Source: an uncultured beta proteobacterium
GTDB taxonomy: Bacteria > Pseudomonadota > Gammaproteobacteria > Burkholderiales > Burkholderiaceae_C
Length of the DNA: 38,280 nt
Direction of reading: 5' to 3'
NCBI GenBank assembly: GCA_903920695.1
Contig: CAIXNB010000167.1
Coordinates: forward strand, 1-38,280
Within the stretch, counting starts at the first letter, position 1; each line of letters opens with the position of its first letter. A model generated the notes under the pieces. It saw only the letters and a list, made by a program, of their open reading frames with translations. It ran no database searches and was not told the origin of the DNA. Position numbers and translations under genes: made by a program. This document shows, in pieces, positions 30,911 through 38,280 of this stretch.

Positions 30911-32242
30911 CTATTTCACCAAGAGCGCGTTGACGCTTTGCAGGTCGTCGGCCTTGAGTGTGCCGTTGGCCTGGCGCAGTTTGAGGCCGCCGAGCAGCAC
31001 GTCGTAGCGCGCCTTGGCCAGCTTGGCCTTGGTGTCGAACAACTGGCTTTGTGAATTGAGCACGTCAATGTTGATGCGCACACCGACCTGATAGCCGAGT
31101 TGGTTGGCGTCCAGGGCGCTCTGGCTCGAAACTTCAGCGGCTTCCAGTGCCTTGACCTGACCGAGACCGGAGAGCACGCCGAAGAAGGCGGTGCGCGTGG
31201 CCTGTGCCACGGTGCGGCGGGCGCCTTCGAGATCGTTGCGCGCCTTTTCTTCCAGTGAGAGAGTTTCGCGGATGCGGTTTTGCGTTGCGAAGCCGGCGAA
31301 CAGGGGCAGGTTGAAACTCAGGCCCAGGGTCGCGCTGTTGACATGCGAGCCTTTGCTGCCGGGGGTGCTGCTGCCGTCCATGTTGTTGATCGCCGTGTAG
31401 CTGGCGCTGAGGTCGAGCGTTGGCTTGTGGCCGGCCTTGGCCTTCTCGGTTTCAAGCTGCGCCACATCGAGTGCAATCTGCGCCTGCTGGATGGCGGGGT
31501 GACCGCCCTCCGATTGATTGACCCAGATCTTGACGTCGTCGGGTTGCAGGGCCGGCAGGCTCAGCTTGGCCAGCGCAAGTGGTTGCGTGTTGTCCGTGCC
31601 AACCAACTGGTCGAGCGCGATCTTCTTGACGCGCAGGTCGTTGTCGGCGGCGATTTCCTGGGCCACCACGAGGTCGTACTTGGCTTGTGCATCGCGCGTG
31701 TCGGTGATGGTCGCAGTGCCAACCTCGAAGTTGCGTTTCGCCGATGCCAGTTGCTCGGCCACGGCCGCCTTTTGCGCCCGGATGAAAGCCAAGCTGTCCT
31801 TGGCCGCCAGCACGTCGAAGTAGGCCTGGCTGACGCGCACGATCAGGTCCTGGTCGGCGACGGCCAGTTGCGCCTGGGCCAGGTCAATCTGCTTGATGCC
31901 TTGGCGGTAACTGGCCCAGTTGGCGGGGCGATAGAGTGGCTGCGACGCGCTCAGCGTGCCACTTTGCGTGCCATAGCTGCTGTCGACTGCTGTGGCCGGG
32001 TCCGCCGTGTAGTCCTGCCGGGAGCGTGAATAGCCAGCCGCCAGATTGGCCGTTGGCAGAATCGCCGCCTTGGCCTGATCTGCTTTGGCCAGCGTGGCGT
32101 CGTACAGCGATTTGGCCGACTGGTAGGACGCATCAAAGCTGCGGGCCGACTCGTACAGTTGCACCAGGCTTTGGGCCTGTACAGGCAGCGCCAGGGCTGC
32201 GCTGACGGCAACGAACAGGGGTAGCAGACGAAACATCTTCAT
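30911..32242 (-). CDS. tolC: TolC-family outer-membrane efflux protein
   Basis: A 443-residue outer-membrane channel subunit. MKMFRLLPLFVAVSAALALP followed by VQAQ is the signal peptide. Two OEP repeats of long helices follow (SLVQLYESARSFDASYQSA at the start of the first; GHPAIQQAQIALDVAQLETE in the second), with beta segments such as GLSFNLPLFAGFATQNRIRE. Three of these form the trans-periplasmic tunnel used by RND pumps and type I secretion. It is the last gene of the tetR-adaptor-RND-pcm-tolC run, 48 bases after pcm. The ATG at 32236 is an alternative start. The stop codon abuts the palindromic repeat. Confidence 0.93.
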   Translation of the reverse strand: MKMFRLLPLFVAVSAALALPVQAQSLVQLYESARSFDASYQSAKSLYDATLAKADQAKAAILPTANLAAGYSRSRQDYTADPATAVDSSYGTQSGTLSASQPLYRPANWASYRQGIKQIDLAQAQLAVADQDLIVRVSQAYFDVLAAKDSLAFIRAQKAAVAEQLASAKRNFEVGTATITDTRDAQAKYDLVVAQEIAADNDLRVKKIALDQLVGTDNTQPLALAKLSLPALQPDDVKIWVNQSEGGHPAIQQAQIALDVAQLETEKAKAGHKPTLDLSASYTAINNMDGSSTPGSKGSHVNSATLGLSFNLPLFAGFATQNRIRETLSLEEKARNDLEGARRTVAQATRTAFFGVLSGLGQVKALEAAEVSSQSALDANQLGYQVGVRINIDVLNSQSQLFDTKAKLAKARYDVLLGGLKLRQANGTLKADDLQSVNALLVK

Positions 32243-32290
32243 GGCGTTTTCAGGCTCAGGTTGGCGTTGCCGGCAGCGGCAGACGACGGG

Positions 32291-32944
32291 TTAAAAACGA
32301 AAATGCGATGGCACCGGGAAATTGAGCAGGGGCGGAGCCACCGAGTCCCACAGCACCTTGGTCGTGTACTCGGCCTGGCTGGTGCGGGTAATCTGGGTGG
32401 CGCACATCACGGGTTCCTCGCCCACGATGGCCAGCAGCCGGCCGCCGACCTTGAGCTGGGCCAGCAGGGACTGCGGCACTTCGGCGACTGAACCGCTGAG
32501 CATGATGAGGTCGAACGGCGCCTCGGCCACGGTACCGGCTGCGCCGTCGAACTGGCGCACTTCAGCGTTGTGGATGCCGGCTTTTTGCAGATTGGCGCGA
32601 GCGATTTTGACCAGATCCGGATCGATTTCCAACGAAATCACGCGTTGTGCCTGGTGCGCCAGCAGTGCGGCCATGTAGCCTGAACCGGCGCCGATTTCCA
32701 GTACCTTTTCATGTTTGCGAACCGCAGCATCCTGCAGCAGGCGGGCTTCCAGGCGCGGCGCCAGCATGAATTCACCGTAGCCGATTGGAATCCCCATGTC
32801 GACAAAGGCCAGTGCCTTGTGCGCCAGCGGCACAAAGTCTTCGCGCTTGACAACCGACAGCAGGTGCAGAACCTGATCATCCAAGACGTTCCATGGACGA
32901 ATCTGCTGTTCGATCATGTTGAAGCGGGCTTGCTCGATATTCAT
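32291..32944 (-). CDS. Protein-L-isoaspartate O-methyltransferase family protein
   Basis: A 217-residue SAM methyltransferase of the Pcm family. The start is at 32944, with GGAG upstream, giving MNIEQARFNMIEQQIRPWNV; the frame is open to 33022. VLEIGAGSGYMAALLAHQA is the SAM loop, and REDFVPLAHKALAFVDMGIP and GYGEFMLAPRLEARLLQ cover the Pcm substrate region. Classical Pcm carries a Thr in this last stretch, which I do not see clearly, so repair of isoaspartate is probable but not certain. It lies between the RND pump and tolC, a position found in other betaproteobacteria. Confidence 0.87.
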   Translation of the reverse strand: MNIEQARFNMIEQQIRPWNVLDDQVLHLLSVVKREDFVPLAHKALAFVDMGIPIGYGEFMLAPRLEARLLQDAAVRKHEKVLEIGAGSGYMAALLAHQAQRVISLEIDPDLVKIARANLQKAGIHNAEVRQFDGAAGTVAEAPFDLIMLSGSVAEVPQSLLAQLKVGGRLLAIVGEEPVMCATQITRTSQAEYTTKVLWDSVAPPLLNFPVPSHFRF

Positions 32945-32985
32945 GTAGGTACTCCAGGGGGTGTGTAAACGGTTCAGGCAAAATT

Positions 32986-35900
32986 TTACCCGGCGCCGGC
33001 GCCCCAGCGCCGGCGCAGCCATTGCGCCAGATCATCCATGTAGCAGTAGACCACCGGTACCACCACCAAAGTCAGGAGCGACGAGGTTATCACGCCGCCG
33101 ATGACGGCCTGGCCCATCGGCGCGCGCTGCTCCGAGCCTTCGGTCAGCGCCAAAGCGAGCGGTAACATGCCAAAGATCATGGCCAGCGTGGTCATCAGGA
33201 TCGGGCGCAGCCGCACCTTGGCCGCCATCAGCAGCGCGGCGCTGCGTTCCATGCCGTCCTCACGGGCACGGATGGCGAAGTCCACCAGCAAAATGGCGTT
33301 CTTGGTCACCAGGCCCATTAGCATCACGATGCCGATGATTGAAAACATCGACAGCGTCGAGCCGAACATCAGCAGCGCCAGCACGACGCCGATCAGGGTC
33401 AGCGGTAACGCCGTCATGAGCGCCAGCGGCTGAAAGAAGCTCTTGAACTGGCTGGCCAGAATCATGTAGATGAAGACAATCGCCAGCGCCAGCGCGGAGA
33501 TGGCGTAGTCGAAAGATTCGGCCATGTTCTTGGTTGAGCCGCCCAACTGGTAGCGGTAGCCGGGCGGGAAACTGACGCTGGCCAGCGCCGCCTTGATGTC
33601 ATTGGACACTTCGCCCACCGAGCGCTGATAGACATTGCTGTTGATCGCCACTTCGCGCGTCATGTCGCGCCGGTTGATCTGATTCGGTCCGGTCGATTCG
33701 GTCACGCTGGCAACCTGGTTCAGGCGCACGATGCGCGCGCTGCCGTCAGCATTGACACCGAGCGTGAACGGCAGGCGCTGCAGGTCGTCCGGGTTGTTGC
33801 GGGCCTGTGGCGCCAGGCGCACATTGACGTCGTAAGTCTGGTCGTCGGGCGCGCGCCAGTTGCCCACGGTCTGACCCGCCACCAGTGTGCGCAGTGCGCT
33901 GGCAATCTGGCCGATGCCCAGGCCGAGGTCGGACGCCGCGTCGCGGCGCACGGTCACGTCCAGTGTTGGCTTGCGCGGTTTGAGGCTGGAGTCCAGATCA
34001 ACCAGACCCGGTATCGCGTGGATCTTGTTCGTTACCAACTGCGTCAGGCGTTCAAGTTCACCCAGATCCTGGCCCTGCAGTGAGAACTCGATCTGCTTTT
34101 GCCCACCCACCGGGTCCATCAGACCCACGTGGGTGACGATGATGCCGGGCACTTGTTTCAGGCGCTCGCGCAGTGCCGACGACCAAGCATCGACGTTGCG
34201 CGCGCGGTTCTTGCGGTCGATCAAGCGGATATAAAAACTGGCGTAGCTTTTGCCGGCGCTGCTGGTGTTGATGGTTGCCAGCGAGTAGTTGACTTCCGGG
34301 TAGCTGTGCACGATGGCGTCGACCTGCTTGACACGGGCTTCGGTGACCTCGATCGATGAGCCCATTGGCGTGTAGAAGTTGAGCCATGTTTCCGAGAAAT
34401 CGGCCGACGGCACGAACTCGGTGCCCAGCAGCGGCACCATGAAGATGCTGGTGATGAAGATGACGAGCGCCAGCGCCAGGGTCTTGAGTTTGTGCACCAG
34501 CGCCCAGCGCAGAATGGACTGGTAGGCGTCGATCAGCTGCTCGGTCGCGTGGTCGACCCAGCCGGTGACGCGACCGATGGTCTTGTCGTAGAAGGTCGTG
34601 GGTCGTTGCGGCGTGCCGTCGGGGTTGAGACCATGGTTGCGGTGTGCCTCGATGCTGGGGTCGTGCCAGACGCTAGAGAGCATGGGGTCGAGCGTGAAGC
34701 TGACGAACATCGAGATCAGCACGGCGGCTACGATGGTGATGCCGAACTCGTGAAAGAACTTGCCGATGATGCCGCCCATGAAACCGATCGGCATGAAGAC
34801 AGCCACGATGGAGAGGGTGGTGGCGAGTACCGCCAGGCCGATTTCTTCCGTGCCGTCGAGCGATGCCTGAAAAGGTTTTTTGCCCATCTGCACATGGCGC
34901 ACGATGTTCTCGCGCACGACGATAGCATCGTCGATCAGCAGACCGACGCACAGGCTCAGCGCCATCAGCGTGATCATGTTGATGGTGAAGCCAAACAGGT
35001 TCATGAACAAAAAGGTGCCGATCAGCGCAATCGGCAGCGTCAAGCCGGTGATGACCGTGGAGCGCCATGAATTGAGAAACAGGAACACGATCAGGATGGT
35101 GAGCAGCGCGCCTTCGAACAGGGTCTCGCGCACATTCTCCACCGCGACCCGGATCTGGCGCGAGCCGTCGTAGACCGGCTCCAGCCGCACGCCAGGCGGC
35201 AGTTCGGCCTTCATGCCAGCGACGGTTTTCATCAGGCCGTCGATCACGCCGATGGTGTTTTCATCCTGCGCTTTTTGCACGCTCATGAGCAGCGTGCGCT
35301 GGCCGTTGTAGAGCGCCAGGCTGTCGGTTTCCTGGGCGCCATCAACGATGTTGGCGACCTGTGACACCCGCACCGGCGCGCCGTTTTTGCGCGCCACGAT
35401 GATGTTGCCGAAATCCTCCGGGCGTTTCATGCGGGCTTCGATCTTGACCACGCGCTCCTGCTCCAGCGAGCGGATCGCGCCCATCGGCAGGTCCTGGTTT
35501 TCGTAGTTGATCGCCGTCACCACTTGCTCGGGCGTGACGCCAAAGGCTTCCAGAGCCTGTGGTTTGAGGTAGATGTTGATTTCGCGCTTGGTGCCGCCGA
35601 CCACCGTGACGGAGCCGACGCCGCGCACGTTCTCCAGGCGCTTGCGAAGAACCTGATCGGCCCAGTTCGTGAGCTCGACATCACTGAGCTGTTTTTGGCT
35701 TGTCCCGGCAGTGCCGGGAAGTACGGCCAAGGACCAGATCGCCTTGCTGGCTGGATCGAAGCGCAGCACGCGCGGCTCCTTGACTTCGGTGCGCAGGGTC
35801 GGGCGCACGATGGCGACCTTCTCGCGCACATCGTCTGCGGCCTTGCGCCCGTTGATGTGCAACTGAAACTCGATGATGACGACCGACATGCCTTCGTAGC

Positions 35901-36150
35901 TGCGCGAGGTCAGGGCGTTGATGCCGGCAATCGAATTGACCCCTTCCTCCATCTTCTTGGTGATTTCGCTCTCGACAATTTCGGGTGAGGCGCCAGGGTA
36001 TTCGGTGGTGATGACGACGATCGGAAAGTCGACATTGGGAAACTGGTCGACCTGTAGGCGCTGGTAGGAGAACAGGCCCAGCACCACGATGGCCAGCATC
36101 AGCATGGTTGCGAAAACCGGATTTTTCAGGCTGACACGGGTGAACCACAT
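32986..36150 (-). CDS. RND-family efflux pump, inner-membrane subunit (HAE-1 type)
   Basis: A 1054-residue proton-driven pump subunit with the AcrB/MdtBC layout. TM1 ([19 protein letters not shown]) is followed by a large periplasmic porter domain (about 35-330), TM2-6, a second periplasmic loop (about 560-870) and TM8-12. TM4 carries the paired acids in [17 protein letters not shown], which relay protons. [14 protein letters not shown] precedes them. [20 protein letters not shown] and [14 protein letters not shown] are also family marks. The substrate is probably a drug or solvent. It starts three bases after the adaptor stop, so the two are translated together. Confidence 0.96.
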   Translation of the reverse strand: MWFTRVSLKNPVFATMLMLAIVVLGLFSYQRLQVDQFPNVDFPIVVITTEYPGASPEIVESEITKKMEEGVNSIAGINALTSRSYEGMSVVIIEFQLHINGRKAADDVREKVAIVRPTLRTEVKEPRVLRFDPASKAIWSLAVLPGTAGTSQKQLSDVELTNWADQVLRKRLENVRGVGSVTVVGGTKREINIYLKPQALEAFGVTPEQVVTAINYENQDLPMGAIRSLEQERVVKIEARMKRPEDFGNIIVARKNGAPVRVSQVANIVDGAQETDSLALYNGQRTLLMSVQKAQDENTIGVIDGLMKTVAGMKAELPPGVRLEPVYDGSRQIRVAVENVRETLFEGALLTILIVFLFLNSWRSTVITGLTLPIALIGTFLFMNLFGFTINMITLMALSLCVGLLIDDAIVVRENIVRHVQMGKKPFQASLDGTEEIGLAVLATTLSIVAVFMPIGFMGGIIGKFFHEFGITIVAAVLISMFVSFTLDPMLSSVWHDPSIEAHRNHGLNPDGTPQRPTTFYDKTIGRVTGWVDHATEQLIDAYQSILRWALVHKLKTLALALVIFITSIFMVPLLGTEFVPSADFSETWLNFYTPMGSSIEVTEARVKQVDAIVHSYPEVNYSLATINTSSAGKSYASFYIRLIDRKNRARNVDAWSSALRERLKQVPGIIVTHVGLMDPVGGQKQIEFSLQGQDLGELERLTQLVTNKIHAIPGLVDLDSSLKPRKPTLDVTVRRDAASDLGLGIGQIASALRTLVAGQTVGNWRAPDDQTYDVNVRLAPQARNNPDDLQRLPFTLGVNADGSARIVRLNQVASVTESTGPNQINRRDMTREVAINSNVYQRSVGEVSNDIKAALASVSFPPGYRYQLGGSTKNMAESFDYAISALALAIVFIYMILASQFKSFFQPLALMTALPLTLIGVVLALLMFGSTLSMFSIIGIVMLMGLVTKNAILLVDFAIRAREDGMERSAALLMAAKVRLRPILMTTLAMIFGMLPLALALTEGSEQRAPMGQAVIGGVITSSLLTLVVVPVVYCYMDDLAQWLRRRWGAGAG

Positions 36151-36153
36151 GGC

Positions 36154-37302
36154 TTACTTGGCGACCGGTGTCGTGTTCGGGGTCTGGCTGAACTTGACAG
36201 CCGTGCCAGTGCGCAGACTGCCGACCGAGCCGGCGATCAGCAGCGCGTTCTCCGGCACGCCCTTGACCGCTACCATGGTCTGGCCGTCCACCTCGCCGCG
36301 CACGCCCATTTCCACGCTCTGGTGCACAACCTGTTGCTGACTCAGCAGTTGCACGTAAGGCTTGGGTTCGTCAGTGCGCACGGCACTCAGCGGCACCAGC
36401 AAGGCCTGCAGCCGGTCGGTGACCAGGCTGCCCTGGGCAAACATGCCCTGGCGCAGGCCCGGGGTTGGCTCAACGGCCAGGTAGACCAGCACGGCGCGGC
36501 TACCGACCACGGCGCTCGGATTGATGCGCACCACACGCGCTTTGACCGCCTTGGTCGCACCCTCGATTTGCAGCACGGCGTTCTGGCCCAGACGCACCTC
36601 CAGTGATTCCGTGCCACTGAGACTGGCCTCGAGCTCAAGCCGACTCAGGTCGACGATTTCAACGATGCGCGCCTCCACCGCAACGCGCTCCCCTGGCTGA
36701 GCCAGGCGCTGCGAAATCAGCCCGCTGATCGGTGCCTTGAGTACCGTGTCTTCCAGGGCCTTGGTGGCGATTTCGGTGCCGGCTTGCGCCGCGCGGTAAT
36801 TGGCCTCGGCCGACGCCAGGGTCGCAATGGACGACTCGAGCGCGGTCTTGGAAATGAAGCCCTGCTCGACCAGCGAGCGGTTGTTGTCAAAGGCCCGCTT
36901 TGCAATGTCAACCTGGCCCTTGGCCGATTCGGCCTGTTGCTGGGCCTGGCGCACGCGCGACTGGTACTCGGAGGAGTCGATGCGGGCGATGACTTGCCCG
37001 GCCTTGACCGCATCGCCTTCGCGCAGCGTCAGGCCCTGCAACTCACCGGGCACGCGGGCCTTGACGACGGCACTGTTGATGGCCTTGAGCGCACCCGAGA
37101 TCGCCAGCCCAGGTGAGAGTTCGCGGGTCTTGGCTTGCACTACGTCGGCGGCACCGAGTTCGATCACGACCTGCTCGGCTTGTGTCGCCAGTTTGGCCAC
37201 CGTTGCCTGTTGTATCTTGCGAGCCGACAAGGCGCGCATCACGCTAACGCCGAGAACAACAAGTACCAGGGCGACCAGCGCCCACTTCAACCAGCGTTTC
37301 AT
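36154..37302 (-). CDS. RND efflux periplasmic adaptor subunit (MFP)
   Basis: A 382-residue membrane-fusion protein. An N-terminal membrane anchor (MKRWLKWALVALVLVVLGVS) is followed by a biotinyl-lipoyl half-motif (VVKARVPGELQGLTLREGD), an alpha-helical hairpin (about 105-180, rich in Gln, Ala and Lys) and the second lipoyl half (TVLKAPISGLISQRLAQPG). A beta-barrel and a membrane-proximal domain follow. It bridges the RND pump and TolC. The start at 37302 overlaps the tetR stop by four bases (ATGA); the frame can be read from a TTG at 37326, but the overlap start is the better choice. Confidence 0.93.
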   Translation of the reverse strand: MKRWLKWALVALVLVVLGVSVMRALSARKIQQATVAKLATQAEQVVIELGAADVVQAKTRELSPGLAISGALKAINSAVVKARVPGELQGLTLREGDAVKAGQVIARIDSSEYQSRVRQAQQQAESAKGQVDIAKRAFDNNRSLVEQGFISKTALESSIATLASAEANYRAAQAGTEIATKALEDTVLKAPISGLISQRLAQPGERVAVEARIVEIVDLSRLELEASLSGTESLEVRLGQNAVLQIEGATKAVKARVVRINPSAVVGSRAVLVYLAVEPTPGLRQGMFAQGSLVTDRLQALLVPLSAVRTDEPKPYVQLLSQQQVVHQSVEMGVRGEVDGQTMVAVKGVPENALLIAGSVGSLRTGTAVKFSQTPNTTPVAK

Positions 37303-38000
37303 AAAGCGTGAGATCCTTTGTCGCAAGCAGGGGAGGGCGGGCGCAGGCGCAGGCCATCAAGAATGGTTTGTACGTGGGCGGCGAGAAACTCTTCGGGTAC
37401 AACGGGGACCGAAGCATTGAAACAGCATGACTGGGAGTGCCGCATCAGTTGCAGGAAGATCATCGGCGCCAGCACGGCATAGACGCCGTATTTCATGTCA
37501 ACGGGGGCGAATTCGCCGCGGTCGACGCCGCGTTGCAGGATGCGCCGGATCAGCTCATGCCCGGGCTCAATCACCTCTTGCTGAAAAAAGGTGGCCAACT
37601 CGGGGAAGTTGCCGGCCTCGCTGAGCATCAGCTTGGCGATGCCGGACGATTTCGAACTTCCCTGTTGTTGCCACCAGAGCGTCATGGCGTAGCGCAGCAT
37701 GTCAGGCGTGCTGCCATCAAAGGCCTCGAACTCGGCGTTCCAAAGCGGGAAGTGGCCCGAAATATTCTCGCGCACGACCGCCTTGAACAGTTCTTCCTTG
37801 CTCGCAAAGTAGAGGAACAGCGTGCCTTTGGAAACGCCGGCGCGAGCCGCCACTTCCTCGGCCCGGGTCGCGGCAAAGCCCTTTTCGACGAACAAGTCGA
37901 GCGCCGCGGCCAGCAGTTCGCCCGGGCGTGCATCCTTGCTGCGCTCGTGGCGGACAGGCGTTGTGGGTCGTGGCTTGACGACGGATTGGGAGGAGGGCAT
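37299..38000 (-). CDS. TetR-family transcriptional regulator of the efflux operon
   Basis: A 233-residue repressor. The N-terminal helix-turn-helix contains LLAAALDLFVEKGFAATRAE followed by EVAARAGVSKGTLFLYFASKEELF (about residues 29-72), the usual TetR DNA-binding domain. The C-terminal ligand domain includes a TetR_C-like helix set with VIEPGHELIRRILQRGVDRG. It is the first gene of the operon, and its promoter carries a dyad over the transcription start, so it very likely represses itself and the pump genes until a ligand binds. The start lacks a Shine-Dalgarno and the leader is short. Confidence 0.92.
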   Translation of the reverse strand: MPSSQSVVKPRPTTPVRHERSKDARPGELLAAALDLFVEKGFAATRAEEVAARAGVSKGTLFLYFASKEELFKAVVRENISGHFPLWNAEFEAFDGSTPDMLRYAMTLWWQQQGSSKSSGIAKLMLSEAGNFPELATFFQQEVIEPGHELIRRILQRGVDRGEFAPVDMKYGVYAVLAPMIFLQLMRHSQSCCFNASVPVVPEEFLAAHVQTILDGLRLRPPSPACDKGSHAL

Positions 38001-38004
38001 GAAG

Positions 38005-38053
38005 TTAATGACTAGATGGTTATTAATGTAGCTTGGGCCTCCTGCGCTGTCAA
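38005..38053 (-). promoter_or_regulatory. Promoter and TetR operator of the efflux operon
   Basis: On the minus strand TTGACA (38053-38048) is a perfect -35. It is followed by 17 bases and TACATT (38030-38025) as -10. A 22-bp dyad at 38005-38026 (TTAATGACTAG against TTAATAACCAT, 8 of 11 matching) covers the end of the -10 and the expected transcription start. It is the right size and place for a TetR dimer. Confidence 0.7.
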
Positions 38054-38109
38054 TGGTGGCGCTAGACCCTTCGCGCCGTGCAGGACCGCGACCGGCGCGA
38101 CAATCCGCC

Positions 38110-38137
38110 TGTCATGCTGGACTCGATCCGGCATCCA
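38110..38137. repeat. Single-hairpin relative of the 16261 repeat
   Basis: TGTCATGCTGGACTCGATCC followed by GGCATCCA keeps the TGTCAT end, the CTCGA loop and a 7-bp stem with one G-T pair, as in the first half of the element at 16261-16332. The second hairpin is absent. Confidence 0.55.
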
Positions 38138-38156
38138 TCTTTCAAGGGGATATTCG

Positions 38157-38280
38157 ATGTCTGATTCCCTGCAAACCATCACCCTCGGTGGCGGCTGCTT
38201 CTGGTGCACGGAGGCAGTGTTCGTCAACGTCCGGGGCATCGAGGACGTGGAAAGCGGTTATTGCAACGGGCAGACGGTGC
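38157..38280 (+). CDS. msrA: Peptide-methionine (S)-S-oxide reductase MsrA, 5' part only
   Basis: The first 41 codons of MsrA, cut by the window end. LGGGCFWCTEAVF contains the catalytic Cys in GCFWC, and GIEDVESGYCNG is the next family motif. MsrA reduces methionine-S-sulfoxide in proteins with thioredoxin. AAGGGGA lies seven bases before the ATG at 38157. It is divergent from the TetR efflux operon. Confidence 0.92.
   Translation, partial: MSDSLQTITLGGGCFWCTEAVFVNVRGIEDVESGYCNGQTV

Noticed and set aside
1..38280. tRNA, rRNA, phage or integrase genes, CRISPR arrays, complete insertion sequences
   Set aside because: No sequence with the needed cloverleaf, rRNA core, transposase or integrase motifs was seen on either strand by reading.

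Overview
The window is a high-G+C, densely packed bacterial chromosome segment with no rRNA, tRNA, phage or CRISPR that I can see. The gene families, the shared LPS-core and efflux gene layout, and a palindromic intergenic repeat with a G-rich end point to a betaproteobacterium of the order Burkholderiales, most like Comamonadaceae. That placement is inference from gene content, because no marker gene is present.

Left region (1-13.6 kb) is mixed and partly decayed. It holds a methyltransferase with the stub of an ECF sigma factor. A sulfide/persulfide detoxification set follows, with a truncated rhodanese, an intact metallo-beta-lactamase-fold hydrolase and a remnant of a TauE/SafE permease. 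Next come an MlaC-like periplasmic protein, a periplasmic rhodanese with Ser in place of the catalytic Cys, a second methyltransferase, a hot-dog thioesterase, a class II glutamine amidotransferase and a membrane-anchored rhodanese. A TlpA-like thiol-disulfide protein is interrupted by a one-base homopolymer shift. Then comes an envelope-quality-control block, mostly on the minus strand: a DegP/MucD protease, a sensor kinase and response regulator, a Skp/OmpH chaperone, a broken PBP7 gene and, divergently, a Pal-like OmpA lipoprotein. Two of these genes have strong inverted repeats over their ribosome binding sites.

Middle region (13.6-26.9 kb) has an 851-residue FtsX-type ABC permease and its probable LolD-like ATPase on the minus strand. 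They are separated by a plus-strand cassette: a proline-rich TonB-like protein, ExbB, two ExbD proteins and a small heat-shock protein. miaA and a Bcr/CflA-type exporter follow the ATPase on the same strand. A cyclopropane-fatty-acid synthase is divergent from the exporter. An overlapping DNA-alkylation repair operon comes next (Ada/AlkA fusion, Ogt, EamA exporter).

Right region (26.9-38.3 kb) has a plus-strand LPS/sugar operon (phosphomannomutase, heptosyltransferase I, Kdo transferase). It faces a minus-strand operon encoding a complete tripartite RND efflux system: TetR, adaptor, RND pump, Pcm-like methyltransferase and TolC. The TetR operon has a well-formed promoter with an overlapping dyad operator. 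The window ends in the first codons of msrA.

The most unusual signal is a roughly 80-bp palindromic repeat present three times between 28.3 and 31 kb. Its outer stem changes sequence between copies but keeps base pairing. One copy supplies the Shine-Dalgarno sequence and start codon of the heptosyltransferase, one lies in frame inside the Kdo transferase gene, and one abuts the tolC stop codon. The next most interesting signals are the long dyads that would sequester the start sites of the DegP and OmpA-lipoprotein mRNAs, and the run of five damaged genes in the first 12.5 kb. I found no clear evidence for a wholly new multi-gene system.
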